From DB1 sp049323655 (GTDB taxonomy: Bacteria > Desulfobacterota > Desulfobulbia > Desulfobulbales > SURF-16): DNA of 64,000 nucleotides. A program made the position numbers and the translations under genes. The stretch lies in the NCBI GenBank assembly GCA_049323655.1, contig JBMONO010000034.1, positions 1 to 64,000 on the forward strand, in the 5' to 3' direction. The notes beneath the pieces are model-generated. The model saw only the letters and a program-made list of their open reading frames with translations, was not told where the DNA came from and made no database searches. Positions 25,238-33,782 of the stretch are shown piece after piece; position 1 is the stretch's first letter, and each line of letters opens with the position of its first letter.

Positions 25238-27118
25238 ATGCTTGATCTTCTCCGTCGCAAGGCCCAGTCGCCTTATTTGCAGGCCACGGTGCTCATTATC
25301 ATTGTCGTTTTTGTTTTCTGGGGCGTTGGCGGCAACTCGGGCGGCGCCAGGAACGCCGTAGCCACGGTCAACGGCCAGCCGATCACCCTGGAGGAGTATG
25401 ACAAGGCCCTGGGCGCTGCTCTGGACAACTTCAGAAACCAGTTCGGCGGCACTCTGCCCAAGGATTTTGTCGAAACCTTCGGCGTCAAGAGGCAGGTCCT
25501 CAACGATCTGATCCGCAAGGAGCTGGTGTTGCAGGGTGGTGAGGACATGGGCATCTTTGTCAGTGATGCGGAAATCCAGAATGCCGTCAAGGAGATGACC
25601 GTTTTTCACAGCAACGGTCAGTTTGATGTGAACCGCTACCGCGAGGTGCTGAAATCCTCCCGCCTGACGCCGACTAAGTTTGAAGTGTCTCTCCGCAAGG
25701 ATCTGCTGCTTGCCAAGATCAGTGATCAGCTCGGCGGATTCGCCAGGGCGACGCCTCGGGAAACGGATGAGCGCTTTACCTTTGCCAATGAGGAACTGCG
25801 CCTGAGCTATGCCCTCTTCAGACCGGCGGATTTCACCGATCAGGTGACGGTTACTCCTGCGGCGCTTGATGCCTATTATGATGCCAACAAGACGAAATAC
25901 CAGACACCGTTGCAGGTGAAGCTTTCCTACCTCGCTTTCCGCACCAGCGAGGAGATGAAAAACATAACGATCCCGGAAGAGGAGCTGCGCGACTATTACG
26001 CAAGTCACGCCGACCAGTTCGGGACTCCGGAACAACGGCGGGCCAGTCACATTCTGCTTCGGACCACGGAAGAAAATAAAGAGGCGCGGAGGCAGGAGAT
26101 TGACGGGATTCTGGCCCGCCTCAAGGCGGGAGAGGATTTTGCCGCATTGGCCCGTGAGTTTTCCGAGGACGGTACCGCGGTCCAGGGTGGCGATCTCGGT
26201 TTTTTCAGCCGTGGCCGGATGGTGCAGCCCTTTGAGGAGGCGGTCTTTGCCCTGGAGAAAAAGGGTGATCTGAGTGAGGTCGTCACCACCCCTTTCGGTC
26301 TCCATCTTATTCAGCTTACTGATATCAAACCGACGGAAACCACCTCCTTTGAGGATGCCAGGGTCGGAATCGAAAAACAGCTTAAGGAGCAGAAGGCGGC
26401 AAACACGGTTTTCGAGAGGGCCAATGAGGCCTATGAAAAGATTATTTTTGCCGGCAGCCTGGCAAAGTATGCGGAAAATTTCGGGATCACCCCTGCGCAA
26501 ACCCCCTTTTTCGACCAGAACTCTCCGCCGGCCGAGCTTGCCGGGGCAACAGCCGTGCTCAGCACCGCCTTTTCTCTGAAGAAAGGCGAGCTCAGCTCGT
26601 TGCTTGAGACCCCGGACGGCTACGTCATTGTCTTGCTCGCCGACCGCAAGGAGCCGGAGACCCCGCCCCTTGATGCGGTGCGTGATCGGGTGGAGAAGGA
26701 TTATGTTGCCCAGGAGGCGCGCCTCTTCTGCCGGAAGGCGGCAGAGGAGGCGCTGACCGCCGCGCGATCAGGGGAGGCGGATTTTGCCGCAGTGATGAAG
26801 GAGCGGAAGGCGACGGTCAAGGACACGGGCTTTATTACCCGAGCCGTCGGGATCGTCGGTGAGCTGCCGGCGCCGGTGGTCGAAGCGGGCCAGCGGCTCA
26901 CCGCGAAAACGCCATATCCGGACAGTGTGCTGGAGGCAAAGGAAGGTTTTTACGTCCTCCGATTTGCCGAACGCAAGGCGGGGGCGGATAGCGACGAGAA
27001 ACGGCAGACCATCGCTGCGCAGCTTGCGGCGGAAAAGCAGCAGGCGATCCTGGCGGCGTGGACCGCCCGGCTCATGGAAGAGGGACGGATAACGATCAAC
27101 GAGGAATATCTGCAATAG
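25238..27118 (+). CDS. PpiD-like membrane-anchored peptidyl-prolyl isomerase
   Basis: Periplasmic folding factor of 626 residues. A single N-terminal helix (about 15-32, ATVLIIIVVFVFWGVGG) anchors it in the inner membrane. It is followed by a SurA/PpiD-type N domain (ATVNGQPITLEEYDKAL), a parvulin domain (about 255-360) with RASHILLRT, FAALAREFSEDG, GGDLGFFSRGRM and FGLHLIQL, and a second parvulin-like half. The architecture equals PpiD rather than SurA, which lacks the membrane helix. The start follows AAAGGAG. It stands alone between polA and a convergent pair. Confidence 0.9.
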   Translation: MLDLLRRKAQSPYLQATVLIIIVVFVFWGVGGNSGGARNAVATVNGQPITLEEYDKALGAALDNFRNQFGGTLPKDFVETFGVKRQVLNDLIRKELVLQGGEDMGIFVSDAEIQNAVKEMTVFHSNGQFDVNRYREVLKSSRLTPTKFEVSLRKDLLLAKISDQLGGFARATPRETDERFTFANEELRLSYALFRPADFTDQVTVTPAALDAYYDANKTKYQTPLQVKLSYLAFRTSEEMKNITIPEEELRDYYASHADQFGTPEQRRASHILLRTTEENKEARRQEIDGILARLKAGEDFAALAREFSEDGTAVQGGDLGFFSRGRMVQPFEEAVFALEKKGDLSEVVTTPFGLHLIQLTDIKPTETTSFEDARVGIEKQLKEQKAANTVFERANEAYEKIIFAGSLAKYAENFGITPAQTPFFDQNSPPAELAGATAVLSTAFSLKKGELSSLLETPDGYVIVLLADRKEPETPPLDAVRDRVEKDYVAQEARLFCRKAAEEALTAARSGEADFAAVMKERKATVKDTGFITRAVGIVGELPAPVVEAGQRLTAKTPYPDSVLEAKEGFYVLRFAERKAGADSDEKRQTIAAQLAAEKQQAILAAWTARLMEEGRITINEEYLQ

Positions 27119-27153
27119 GTGGTGGCCGGGAGAGAGCAACGCTACTTTCCCGT

Positions 27154-27468
27154 TCATTCCTCCTCGTTTTTCCTGCCCCACAGCGGGTCCTGGCCGAAGC
27201 GATCCATCCACCAGTCCGCGGCATCCAGGGTCTCTTTCTGGATGACCAGCGGGAAACGGAAATTTTTGCAGTAGAGCAGCAGCGTCTGATAGGCGTCGCT
27301 GAGCCTCCGCATCTGCTCCTCGCTGCCCGTCTTGTTGCCGGTGAGGTCCGGGTGATGGATTTTCGACAGGCGGCGATAGGCCTTTTTGATTTCGGCCAGC
27401 GTTGCCGTCTCCCCCAGGCCGAGAAGTTCCCGGGCCGCGATGATTTTTTCCCACTCTTTCCTGGTCAT
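27154..27468 (-). CDS. Small J-domain protein
   Basis: A 104-residue DnaJ-family co-chaperone. Helix II KAYRRLSKIHHPD holds the HPD triad (about residues 38-40) that stimulates DnaK ATPase. No zinc-finger or C-terminal substrate domain follows; the remaining 40 residues (FPLVIQKETLDAADWWMD) are specific. It is therefore a specialised J-protein, not DnaJ. Its start overlaps the stop of plsY by four bases, so it is translated from the plsY message. Confidence 0.88.
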   Translation of the reverse strand: MTRKEWEKIIAARELLGLGETATLAEIKKAYRRLSKIHHPDLTGNKTGSEEQMRRLSDAYQTLLLYCKNFRFPLVIQKETLDAADWWMDRFGQDPLWGRKNEEE

Positions 27469-28064
27469 GACCCGTCCTTTTTTTTCCAGCTTTTTTCCTC
27501 GTGGCGCAGCAGCCGGCCGATGTTGCTTCGATGTTTGAGCCAGACGAGCAGGCTGACGAAAAGGGCCAGCAAGAGGCAGTCGCCGCTGCCCTGGTTCCAG
27601 AAGATGACTATCGGCATCAGCGCCGCGGCCAGCAATGAGCCGACGGATACATAACCGGAAAGGGCAACCGCGGCGACAAAGGCAACCAGACAGATGGCAA
27701 GGGCCAGGGGAGAAAGATAGAGAAAGATTCCCACGGCGGTGGCGACCCCCTTCCCGCCCTGGAACCGCAGATAGACGGGAAAGAGATGGCCGACAAAGGC
27801 TGCCCCGCCGCAGAGCATGACGACCTCAGCTTCGAACCCCATTGTTCTGGCTATCAGCATGGGCAAATAGCCCTTTGCCGCGTCGAGCAGCAGCGTCAGG
27901 GCTCCTACTTTTTTGCCTGCCAGGCGGCTGACATTGGTTGCACCGATATTGCCGCTGCCCTCTTTGCGCACGTCGATGCCGGCGAGCTTGCCCAGCAGCA
28001 GCCCGAAGGGAATCGAGCCGGTCAGGTATGACAGCACGATCAGAAGATAGTCCACAAGCTCCAT
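27465..28064 (-). CDS. plsY: Glycerol-3-phosphate acyltransferase PlsY
   Basis: Integral membrane enzyme that moves the acyl group from acyl-phosphate to glycerol-3-phosphate, making lysophosphatidate. It has 199 residues with five or more hydrophobic helices and the three conserved loops: SGNIGATNVSR (about 38-48), GHLFPVYLRFQGGKGVAT (about 98-115, substrate and catalytic) and FWNQGSG-like C-terminal positions. The start at 28064 faces the deaminase gene across a 165-base divergent gap. The downstream J-protein gene overlaps it by four bases. Confidence 0.95.
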   Translation of the reverse strand: MELVDYLLIVLSYLTGSIPFGLLLGKLAGIDVRKEGSGNIGATNVSRLAGKKVGALTLLLDAAKGYLPMLIARTMGFEAEVVMLCGGAAFVGHLFPVYLRFQGGKGVATAVGIFLYLSPLALAICLVAFVAAVALSGYVSVGSLLAAALMPIVIFWNQGSGDCLLLALFVSLLVWLKHRSNIGRLLRHEEKSWKKKDGS

Positions 28065-28229
28065 CCTTTTTGTGTTCGTGATCCGGCGGCACTCGGCCCG
28101 TCATGCCGGCCCGGCCTCCTCTGGGAAAATCTGCCACAGGGTACGCGAGATTTTCCTATAAATCAATGGCTGATTCACGCTATACTGACTGGCAGGGGCA
28201 ATACCGCCCTTTCACGCACGGGAGTTTCC

Positions 28230-28697
28230 ATGGATCAACGTTTCATGCAGGAGGCGATCAGGCTGTCACGGGAAAAATCTCTGCAGGGCGAGGGAGGACC
28301 TTTTGGTGCCGTTATTGTCCAGGAGGGCAGGATTATTGCGCGGGGCTGGAACCAGGTGCTGAAGAAAAACGATCCCACCTGTCATGCGGAGATGGTGGCC
28401 ATCCGCAAGGCCTGCCGCCTGCTCAAGGATTACCGCCTGACCGGCTGCACCATCTTCGTTAACTGTGAACCCTGTCCCATGTGTCTTGCCGCCCTCTACT
28501 GGGCGGGCATTGAGCGGATCGTTTTTGCCGCCAGCCGCCGTGATGCCGCGGACCTCGGTTTTGTCGATGACTTTCTCTATCGGGAACTTCTCCTCTCTCC
28601 CCATGAGCGGACCATCCCTACCCGGCAGGAGATGCGGGAAGATGCACTGGCCGTCTTTGCCGAGTGGGACCGGCTGGCGGACAAGATCATTTACTGA
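28230..28697 (+). CDS. Nucleoside/guanine deaminase of the CMP/dCMP deaminase fold
   Basis: Zinc hydrolase of 155 residues. The metal site is complete: His52-Ala-Glu54 (CHAEMVAI), and Cys82 and Cys85 in EPCPMC. The whole-length pattern, including GGPFGAVIV near residue 22, NDPTCHAE and the C-terminal FIY-like FLYRELLLSPHERTIP, resembles bacterial guanine deaminase (B. subtilis GuaD, 156 residues) more than TadA or cytidine deaminase. It would thus convert guanine to xanthine. TadA remains an alternative because specificity lies in few residues. Transcription is divergent from plsY. Confidence 0.82.
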   Translation: MDQRFMQEAIRLSREKSLQGEGGPFGAVIVQEGRIIARGWNQVLKKNDPTCHAEMVAIRKACRLLKDYRLTGCTIFVNCEPCPMCLAALYWAGIERIVFAASRRDAADLGFVDDFLYRELLLSPHERTIPTRQEMREDALAVFAEWDRLADKIIY

Positions 28698-28774
28698 TCC
28701 AGCTGAACCCCCTCCTTCGCCCCCCTGTGACCTGCCCTGATTCATCCCCTGTGCGCTAAAAAAAAATGTCTCCC

Positions 28775-28788
28775 TTGATCTAAGTCAA
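28775..28788 (+). promoter_or_regulatory. FNR/CRP-family operator in front of the HD-ferredoxin operon
   Basis: TTGATCTAAGTCAA matches the FNR-type palindrome TTGAT-N4-ATCAA at nine of ten positions. A TAGGAT -10 element at 28811-28816 predicts a start near 28823, placing the box centre at about -41.5, the class II activator position. Confidence 0.75.
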
Positions 28789-28927
28789 AGCTCTTCCGTG
28801 CTCTTTCGACTAGGATGAAAGAAAAAGAGGGCGTGCCCTTGGCGGCCGACGCTGGCGGGTCCTCTCTCTGCAGGCACGAGTCATAGAACGGGGTCGGGGT
28901 TCTACCTGACGCCGGAAGGAGCGTATT

Positions 28928-29656
28928 ATGAAATGCCCTGGACAGGACAGTCGGTATTGGGAGGGCGCGGCGATCTTTGAGGTGAAATGTCCGCAGTGCG
29001 CCCATTCCATTGAATTTTTCAAGGATGACGTCAGCCGTAAGTGTTCGGCCTGCGGCCACCGCATGCTCAATCCGAAAATCGATTTCGGCTGCGCCGCCTA
29101 TTGCCCGCACGCGGCCCAGTGTCTCGGCTCCCTGCCGGAGGAGCACCAGCCGGCCGGCCAGACTCTCAAAGAGCGCACCGCGGTGGCAATGAAACGGTAT
29201 TTCGGCACTGATTTTAAGCGGATCGGCCATGCAAGCAAGGTTGCCCATTATGCCGAGGCGATCAACCGCTATGAGGAGGGTGATCCGGCGGTGGTGCTGG
29301 TTGCCGCCTATCTGCATGACATCGGCATCCAGGAGGCGGAGCGGAAACACAACAGCACCGCCGCCCGATACCAACACCAGGAGGGGCCGCCCATCGCTCG
29401 CCAGATTCTCGCCGATCTCGGCGCCGAACCGGAGCTCATTGACGAGGTTTGCGACATCATCGGTCATCATCATTGCCCGCGGCGTGAGGAGTCGATCAAC
29501 TTCAAGGTGATCTATGATGCTGACCTTATTGTCAATCTTGACGAAAAACAGCGCGAAAAACCGACGCCGCCGCAGCATCTGAGGAAAATCATCGAAAAAT
29601 CGTTTCTGACCGCAGCGGGAAGACGGATTGCTGCCGACGTGTTATTGCATGGATAA
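28928..29656 (+). CDS. HD-domain protein with N-terminal zinc ribbons
   Basis: A 242-residue protein. Residues 20-65 hold a zinc-ribbon pair: CPQC (21-24) with CSAC (39-42), and a second set Cys55, Cys59, Cys65. The remainder is an HD metal-dependent phosphohydrolase fold: His101/His107 in RIGHASKVAHYAE, the HD doublet 130-131 in AAYLHDIG, the GHHHC cluster at 179-183 and Asp197/Asp199. The substrate is unknown. It is transcribed with the ferredoxin-like gene 16 bases downstream, under an FNR-type box, so a role in anaerobic or nitrosative redox control is inferred. The start follows GGAAGGAG. Confidence 0.8.
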   Translation: MKCPGQDSRYWEGAAIFEVKCPQCAHSIEFFKDDVSRKCSACGHRMLNPKIDFGCAAYCPHAAQCLGSLPEEHQPAGQTLKERTAVAMKRYFGTDFKRIGHASKVAHYAEAINRYEEGDPAVVLVAAYLHDIGIQEAERKHNSTAARYQHQEGPPIARQILADLGAEPELIDEVCDIIGHHHCPRREESINFKVIYDADLIVNLDEKQREKPTPPQHLRKIIEKSFLTAAGRRIAADVLLHG

Positions 29657-29672
29657 CCAGGAGAAGATCATC

Positions 29673-30413
29673 ATGAAGATAGAGAGAAAAATCATCGAAA
29701 TCGACGAGTCGCTGTGTAACGGTTGCGGCCAGTGCGTACCGGGCTGTGCGGAAGGTGCTCTGGAAATCGTTGACGGCAAAGCCCGCCTGGTGGCGGAAAA
29801 ATACTGCGACGGCCTGGGCGCCTGCCTAGGCGAGTGCCCGACCGGGGCCTTGCGTATCATAGAGCGCAGCGCCGATGACTTTGACGAAAAGGCGGTGGAG
29901 GAGTTGCTCCGGAGTAAAAAGGAACAGGCGGCCAACGTCGTATCCACCTCCTGCTCCTGCCCGTCCGCCGGCTTGCAGCATTTTACCCCGCAAGGTGGCT
30001 GCCAGGCGGCCAATGCGCCCCGCACGATGCCTGCGGATGGCGTCGGCTCCGCCTTAAGTCACTGGCCGGTGCAGATCCGTCTGGTGCCAGCCACCGCGCC
30101 GTTTCTTGACAACAGCGATCTGCTGATTGTCGCAGATTGCGCGCCGATCGCCTATGCCGATTTTCACCGGAATTTTATCTCCGGCCGGGTGGTGATGATG
30201 GGATGCCCGAAGTTTGATGACCGGGAGAGCTATGTGGAGAAATTTACCGAGATATTCCGCAACCGCGCCATCAAGAGCATTGCCACGGTAATAATGGAGG
30301 TGCCCTGCTGCGCCAGCATGCGGGGTATCGTCAAGGAGGCGCTGGCCCGGTCCGGAAAGGCGATTACCTGCACGGAATTCGTCATCAGTGCCCGGGGGGC
30401 GATTCTGTCCTGA
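29673..30413 (+). CDS. 4Fe-4S ferredoxin-domain protein, 246 residues
   Basis: The N-terminal ferredoxin domain has one canonical cluster (Cys15, 18, 21, 25 in CNGCGQCVPGC) and a variant second motif (Cys45, Cys51, Cys55 in CDGLGACLGEC) where the usual CxxC is stretched to CX5C. A linker with CSCPS and CQAAN follows. The C-terminal half has more cysteines (VADCAPIAY, MGCPKFDD, EVPCCASM) that could bind another cofactor. Proteins of this layout often sit beside hybrid-cluster-protein genes and serve as electron carriers there; no hcp is in the window. The ATG at 29673 follows AGGAGAAG. Confidence 0.82.
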   Translation: MKIERKIIEIDESLCNGCGQCVPGCAEGALEIVDGKARLVAEKYCDGLGACLGECPTGALRIIERSADDFDEKAVEELLRSKKEQAANVVSTSCSCPSAGLQHFTPQGGCQAANAPRTMPADGVGSALSHWPVQIRLVPATAPFLDNSDLLIVADCAPIAYADFHRNFISGRVVMMGCPKFDDRESYVEKFTEIFRNRAIKSIATVIMEVPCCASMRGIVKEALARSGKAITCTEFVISARGAILS

Positions 30414-30433
30414 TCGTTGCCGAGCTGAAAGGG

Positions 30434-31120
30434 TCAGTTTGGTTGGAGGTGGGAGAGCGCCTGGCGGGCCAGCTCACCGACCGTGACCCGCCGGAGAACG
30501 CGGTTTTCATAGATGGTCAAAGGATGGGTGCTGTCGCACCACGATCTGATCTGCCAGGCTGCCTCGCGGATGCGCAGGATGCCGAAGTTGCGGCAGGCGA
30601 GGCCAATGACCACCGGGTCGGCTGATTCGAGATACATGGCCATGTGGCCGTCGGCGTCGTGGTGCAGCAGCAGTTCGGGCCGCACCATGGCCAGTCGGCC
30701 GATGCCCCACATGAGACCGTGCTGCAGGGCCGGCAACTCCAGGTAGTTTTCCTCTCGCATGTAGGAGACGAGCAGGTGGGCGTATTCGTCGGCCAGCCAA
30801 TCGGTGACCGCCATGATTTCGCCCATCGCCTCCGGAATTCCCCAGCCAATACCACCCGATTCTTCGTTCATGCTCCAGAGCAGGCGGCGCATAACGATGC
30901 GCGCCGCCTCTTTCTCCTGTCGGGCCAGTCGGTTCATCACTGCGCCGAGGACGGTAACCGTGTGCCATTTTACCCGCTCGTCGGTGCGATAGAGGCCGGC
31001 GACCAGTGAACCGATCAGCTCCTGCGGCGAAAAGGGGGCCAGCTCGCGTAGAACATGGTCGATGTCTTCATGGATCAGCAGCGATTGCAGCCTTCTTTTG
31101 ATCTCCCGTTCCCGCCCCAT
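30434..31120 (-). CDS. DVU0298-family HEAT-like protein
   Basis: A 228-residue all-helical protein with HEAT-like repeats (AGLYRTDERVKWHTVTVLGAV and LESADPVVIGLACRNFGILR are two repeats, given here as their cores WHTVTVLGAV and GLACRNFGIL). It resembles the DVU0298 family of sulfate reducers, whose function is not known to me. It lies directly downstream of the flavodiiron protein gene on the same strand with 25 bases between, so the two are likely co-transcribed. Confidence 0.7.
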   Translation of the reverse strand: MGREREIKRRLQSLLIHEDIDHVLRELAPFSPQELIGSLVAGLYRTDERVKWHTVTVLGAVMNRLARQEKEAARIVMRRLLWSMNEESGGIGWGIPEAMGEIMAVTDWLADEYAHLLVSYMREENYLELPALQHGLMWGIGRLAMVRPELLLHHDADGHMAMYLESADPVVIGLACRNFGILRIREAAWQIRSWCDSTHPLTIYENRVLRRVTVGELARQALSHLQPN

Positions 31121-31145
31121 TTCTCCGGATCACTTTGTCTCGTTT

Positions 31146-32336
31146 TTATTCGCCCTTCACCGCCTTGGCCAACCTGACGCCCAATTCGGCGCAGGCCTTG
31201 TAATCTTCGTGGGTGGGTACGTTTTTTACCTTGATGCCCGGGTCAACGAGCTCGACCCCCATCTCCTCCAGATAGGCATTGATGTGTTTGACCGCTTCGC
31301 CGGACCAGCCGAAGGAACCGAAGGCGGCGCCGATCTTGCGTTTCGGCCGCAGACCCTTGAGATAGGTAAGAAGATCGGCCATGGTGGGCAGCATGCCGTT
31401 GTTCAGCGTCGGCGAGCCGAAAAGGATCCCACGGGCCTCGAGGATTTCGGTGACGATATCGCTGCGGTGATTGGCCTTGAGGTCCATCAATTTGACGCTG
31501 ACCCCTTCGTCGATGATGCCCTGACTGATGGCGCGCGCCATCTTCTCGGTGCTGTGCCACATGGAATCATAGGCCACCACCACTTTGCGTTCCGTCTGAT
31601 AGGTGGCCCAGCGCTCATAGGCAGCGAGGATCTGGCCGGGATTTTTGCGCCAGATCAGGCCGTGATCCGGGGCGATCATGTCGATGTCAAGCTTCATCTC
31701 CGCCACCGACTGCAGAAGTTTCTGCACATTGGGGGAAAAGATCATGAGGATGTTGGCGTAATATTTGGCGGCGTGGGCCATCAGTTCTCCCTGACTGACC
31801 TCATCGTCGAACCGTTCTGAGGTTGACCAGTGCTGGCCGAAGGCGTCGCTCGAGATGAGCAGTTTGTCCTCCGGGATATAGGAAAACATGCTGTCCGGCC
31901 AGTGCAGCATGCGGGTTTCGAGAAAGTGGACGGATTTTTTGCCGAGACTGACGCTGTCGCCGGACTTGACCACCTCAAGCGGCCAGTTGGTTGGATGAAA
32001 ATGGCTGTGGATCGCCTTTTCGCCCATAGGTGAGCAGAAGATCTTTTCCGGTTTGACCAGCTCGACGATCTCCGGCAGGCAGCCGGAATGGTCCATTTCC
32101 ACATGGTTGACAACGATATAATCAATTTTGGTCGGATCGGTCAGCCGGCTGATCCGGTGCAGCAGTTCGTTCTTGAAAGGTTTTTTCACCGTGTCAAACA
32201 GGGTGATCTTGTCATCCATGGCCAAAAAGGCGTTATAGGTGGTCCCCTTGTAGGTCGAATAGCCGTGAAAATCCCGGATGCTCCAGTCCACTGCGCCGAC
32301 CCAGAAAATGTTGTTCTTGACCTCCAGTGCTCCCAT
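31146..32336 (-). CDS. A-type flavodiiron protein (FprA/ROO)
   Basis: Reduces O2 to water or NO to N2O without making radicals. The 396 residues comprise a metallo-beta-lactamase-like diiron domain (1-250) and a flavodoxin domain (255-396). Diiron ligands His78, Glu80, Asp82 and His83 are visible in NHVEMDHSG. The FMN-binding loop is YDSMWHSTEKMA. No C-terminal rubredoxin extension is present, so it is a class A enzyme fed by a separate rubredoxin or by the nearby iron-sulfur proteins. It is the first gene of a pair with the DVU0298-family gene. Confidence 0.93.
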   Translation of the reverse strand: MGALEVKNNIFWVGAVDWSIRDFHGYSTYKGTTYNAFLAMDDKITLFDTVKKPFKNELLHRISRLTDPTKIDYIVVNHVEMDHSGCLPEIVELVKPEKIFCSPMGEKAIHSHFHPTNWPLEVVKSGDSVSLGKKSVHFLETRMLHWPDSMFSYIPEDKLLISSDAFGQHWSTSERFDDEVSQGELMAHAAKYYANILMIFSPNVQKLLQSVAEMKLDIDMIAPDHGLIWRKNPGQILAAYERWATYQTERKVVVAYDSMWHSTEKMARAISQGIIDEGVSVKLMDLKANHRSDIVTEILEARGILFGSPTLNNGMLPTMADLLTYLKGLRPKRKIGAAFGSFGWSGEAVKHINAYLEEMGVELVDPGIKVKNVPTHEDYKACAELGVRLAKAVKGE

Positions 32337-32486
32337 TGCCTCCTCCTTCCATTGTCAGTTGATGGTCCACATGATTACGCACTGTTACCATCTCGGTCGG
32401 ACAATGGCAATTTCAAAAACAGCGGTCGGCTAAAAAGCAATGGGCCGCCCGGCCCCTCCGCGGGACTGTTTCCTTCTCTGTCGGCA

Positions 32487-32524
32487 CAAAAAAACCCGCC
32501 GGCACCTTGCGGTCACGGCGGGTT
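32487..32524 (-). terminator. Terminator of the dfx-ferritin operon
   Basis: AACCCGCC (32493-32500) pairs perfectly with GGCGGGTT (32517-32524), and on the minus strand the stem is followed by a run of seven T. It lies 34 bases past the ferritin stop. Confidence 0.85.
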
Positions 32525-32557
32525 GGTGTTACCCGCGGAAATGTGGTCACCGTCCCG

Positions 32558-33070
32558 TCATTTTTTCGGCGGCGGTGGGGTAAAGACCCGCTGGCCCATT
32601 TCCTGGTCAATGGCGAACAGGCCGCTGCGATTGTCGCCGATCAGGCGGAATTTTTCCAGCACCGCGCTGACCGAGGCCTCTTCCTCAACCTGCTCTGAGA
32701 CAAACCACTGCAGGAAAATGGTTGAGGCATGATCTCGCTCGTCGAGGGCCTTGTTGACCAGTTCGTTGATCAACGCGGTCACTTTCTGTTCGTGGCGCAG
32801 CACCTCCTCGAAGACATGGAGGGGTGATTCCCACTGGAACGGCGGTTTGCTTATGGCCTCCATGATGGCGCGCCCGCCCCGTTCGTTGATGTAATCGTAG
32901 ATTTTGATGGCGTGAAAAAGCTCTTCCTGGGCCTGGGCCCGCATCCAGGATGCGCAGCCGGTCAGGCTGATCGACTCAAAGTAGGAGCTCATGGAGAGAT
33001 AGAAGTAGGAGGAATAGAGCTCCCAGTTCACCTGTTCGTTGAGCGCCTTTTCCATCTTTTCACTCAGCAT
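32558..33070 (-). CDS. Ferritin, FtnA type
   Basis: Non-haem ferritin of 170 residues. Ferroxidase residues are visible in LNEQVNWELYSSYFYLS (Glu17-type ligand), AQAQEELFHAIKIYDY (E-x-x-H ligand) and FVSEQVEEEASV. It stores iron and detoxifies Fe2+/H2O2. The last 14 residues (FTPPPPKK) are an unusual proline-lysine tail. It begins two bases after the desulfoferrodoxin stop, so both come from one transcript that ends at the terminator at 32487-32524. Pairing superoxide reductase with ferritin couples oxidant removal to iron sequestration. Confidence 0.93.
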   Translation of the reverse strand: MLSEKMEKALNEQVNWELYSSYFYLSMSSYFESISLTGCASWMRAQAQEELFHAIKIYDYINERGGRAIMEAISKPPFQWESPLHVFEEVLRHEQKVTALINELVNKALDERDHASTIFLQWFVSEQVEEEASVSAVLEKFRLIGDNRSGLFAIDQEMGQRVFTPPPPKK

Positions 33071-33072
33071 GA

Positions 33073-33450
33073 TCAGGCCCTCCAGAGACCGTGGAGGTTG
33101 CAGTATTCACGGGCCGAGACCTCGCTGCCATCGGTGCGGAAGTCCGCCTGCGGCGGGACACCGGGTTTGAGGAAGGTGCGCTGCACTGTCGTGTTGTCGA
33201 TAATAAGGTCGATCCATTCGATATAATGCTTTTCTTCCATGGGGTGGGCCACGGATCCGACTTTCACCCGGTAGCCGCCGTCGATTTTTTCAATGACCGG
33301 CACATGTTTTTCCTTGGCGGCATCGACCGTGTTTTCCACCAGGTGTTTCATCGCTTGACCGCAGCAGACCAGCTCGCCGCCGCCGGCATGCAGGACTTCG
33401 ACGATGTTGCCACAGACTTCGCATTTGTAGACGTACAGTTGTTTGGTCAT
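33073..33450 (-). CDS. dfx: Desulfoferrodoxin (class I superoxide reductase)
   Basis: Reduces superoxide to peroxide without producing O2, typical of anaerobes. It has 125 residues. Center I, a desulforedoxin-type Fe(SCys)4 site, uses Cys10, Cys13, Cys29 and Cys30 (YKCEVCG, ELVCCGQ). Center II, the reactive Fe(His)4Cys site, uses His49, His69, His75, Cys117 and His120 (EKHVP, AHPMEEKHYIEW, EYCNLHGLW). All ligands are present. The ATG at 33450 follows AAAGGAGA; the frame extends to 33522 without a better start. It is translated with ferritin. Repeat A copy 2 lies 76 bases upstream. Confidence 0.96.
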   Translation of the reverse strand: MTKQLYVYKCEVCGNIVEVLHAGGGELVCCGQAMKHLVENTVDAAKEKHVPVIEKIDGGYRVKVGSVAHPMEEKHYIEWIDLIIDNTTVQRTFLKPGVPPQADFRTDGSEVSAREYCNLHGLWRA

Positions 33451-33525
33451 GATGGTCTCCTTTTCACTTGTGCTCATTGAGGGAAAGCCGCCCATTAAAG
33501 GAAGCGATTTGGTTTGCGTCAATTA

Positions 33526-33658
33526 TGACAAACCCGTAAAAAGTCTTTTTTCACCACAGAGCGCACAGAGGATGCAGAGAAAACATCTTTTATTACAGTT
33601 AGTTGCCTCTTCGTGTTCTGCGGTCTCTGCAATTAATTTTCAGTTTTGCGAAATCATC
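33526..33658 (-). repeat. Repeat family A, copy 2, upstream of dfx
   Basis: On the minus strand it begins GATGATTTCGCAAAACTG, continues with CTGCGGTCTCTG-type arms and GATGTTTTCTCTGCATCC, and ends CTCTGTGGTGAAAAAAGACT and TTTTACGGGTTTGTCA. It is oriented toward dfx. It is the closest match of copy 1 at 10413-10518. Confidence 0.75.
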
Positions 33659-33782
33659 AATTATTATGGGGAGAGAAAAATCGTACGGAGCCCGGTCGTT
33701 GTCATCACTTTCTATCAGGCCACGGCGAGCTGTCTCATTGCAAGGAGTTTTGTGGTGGCTCTGAAAAAAAGGCCTGCACGGT

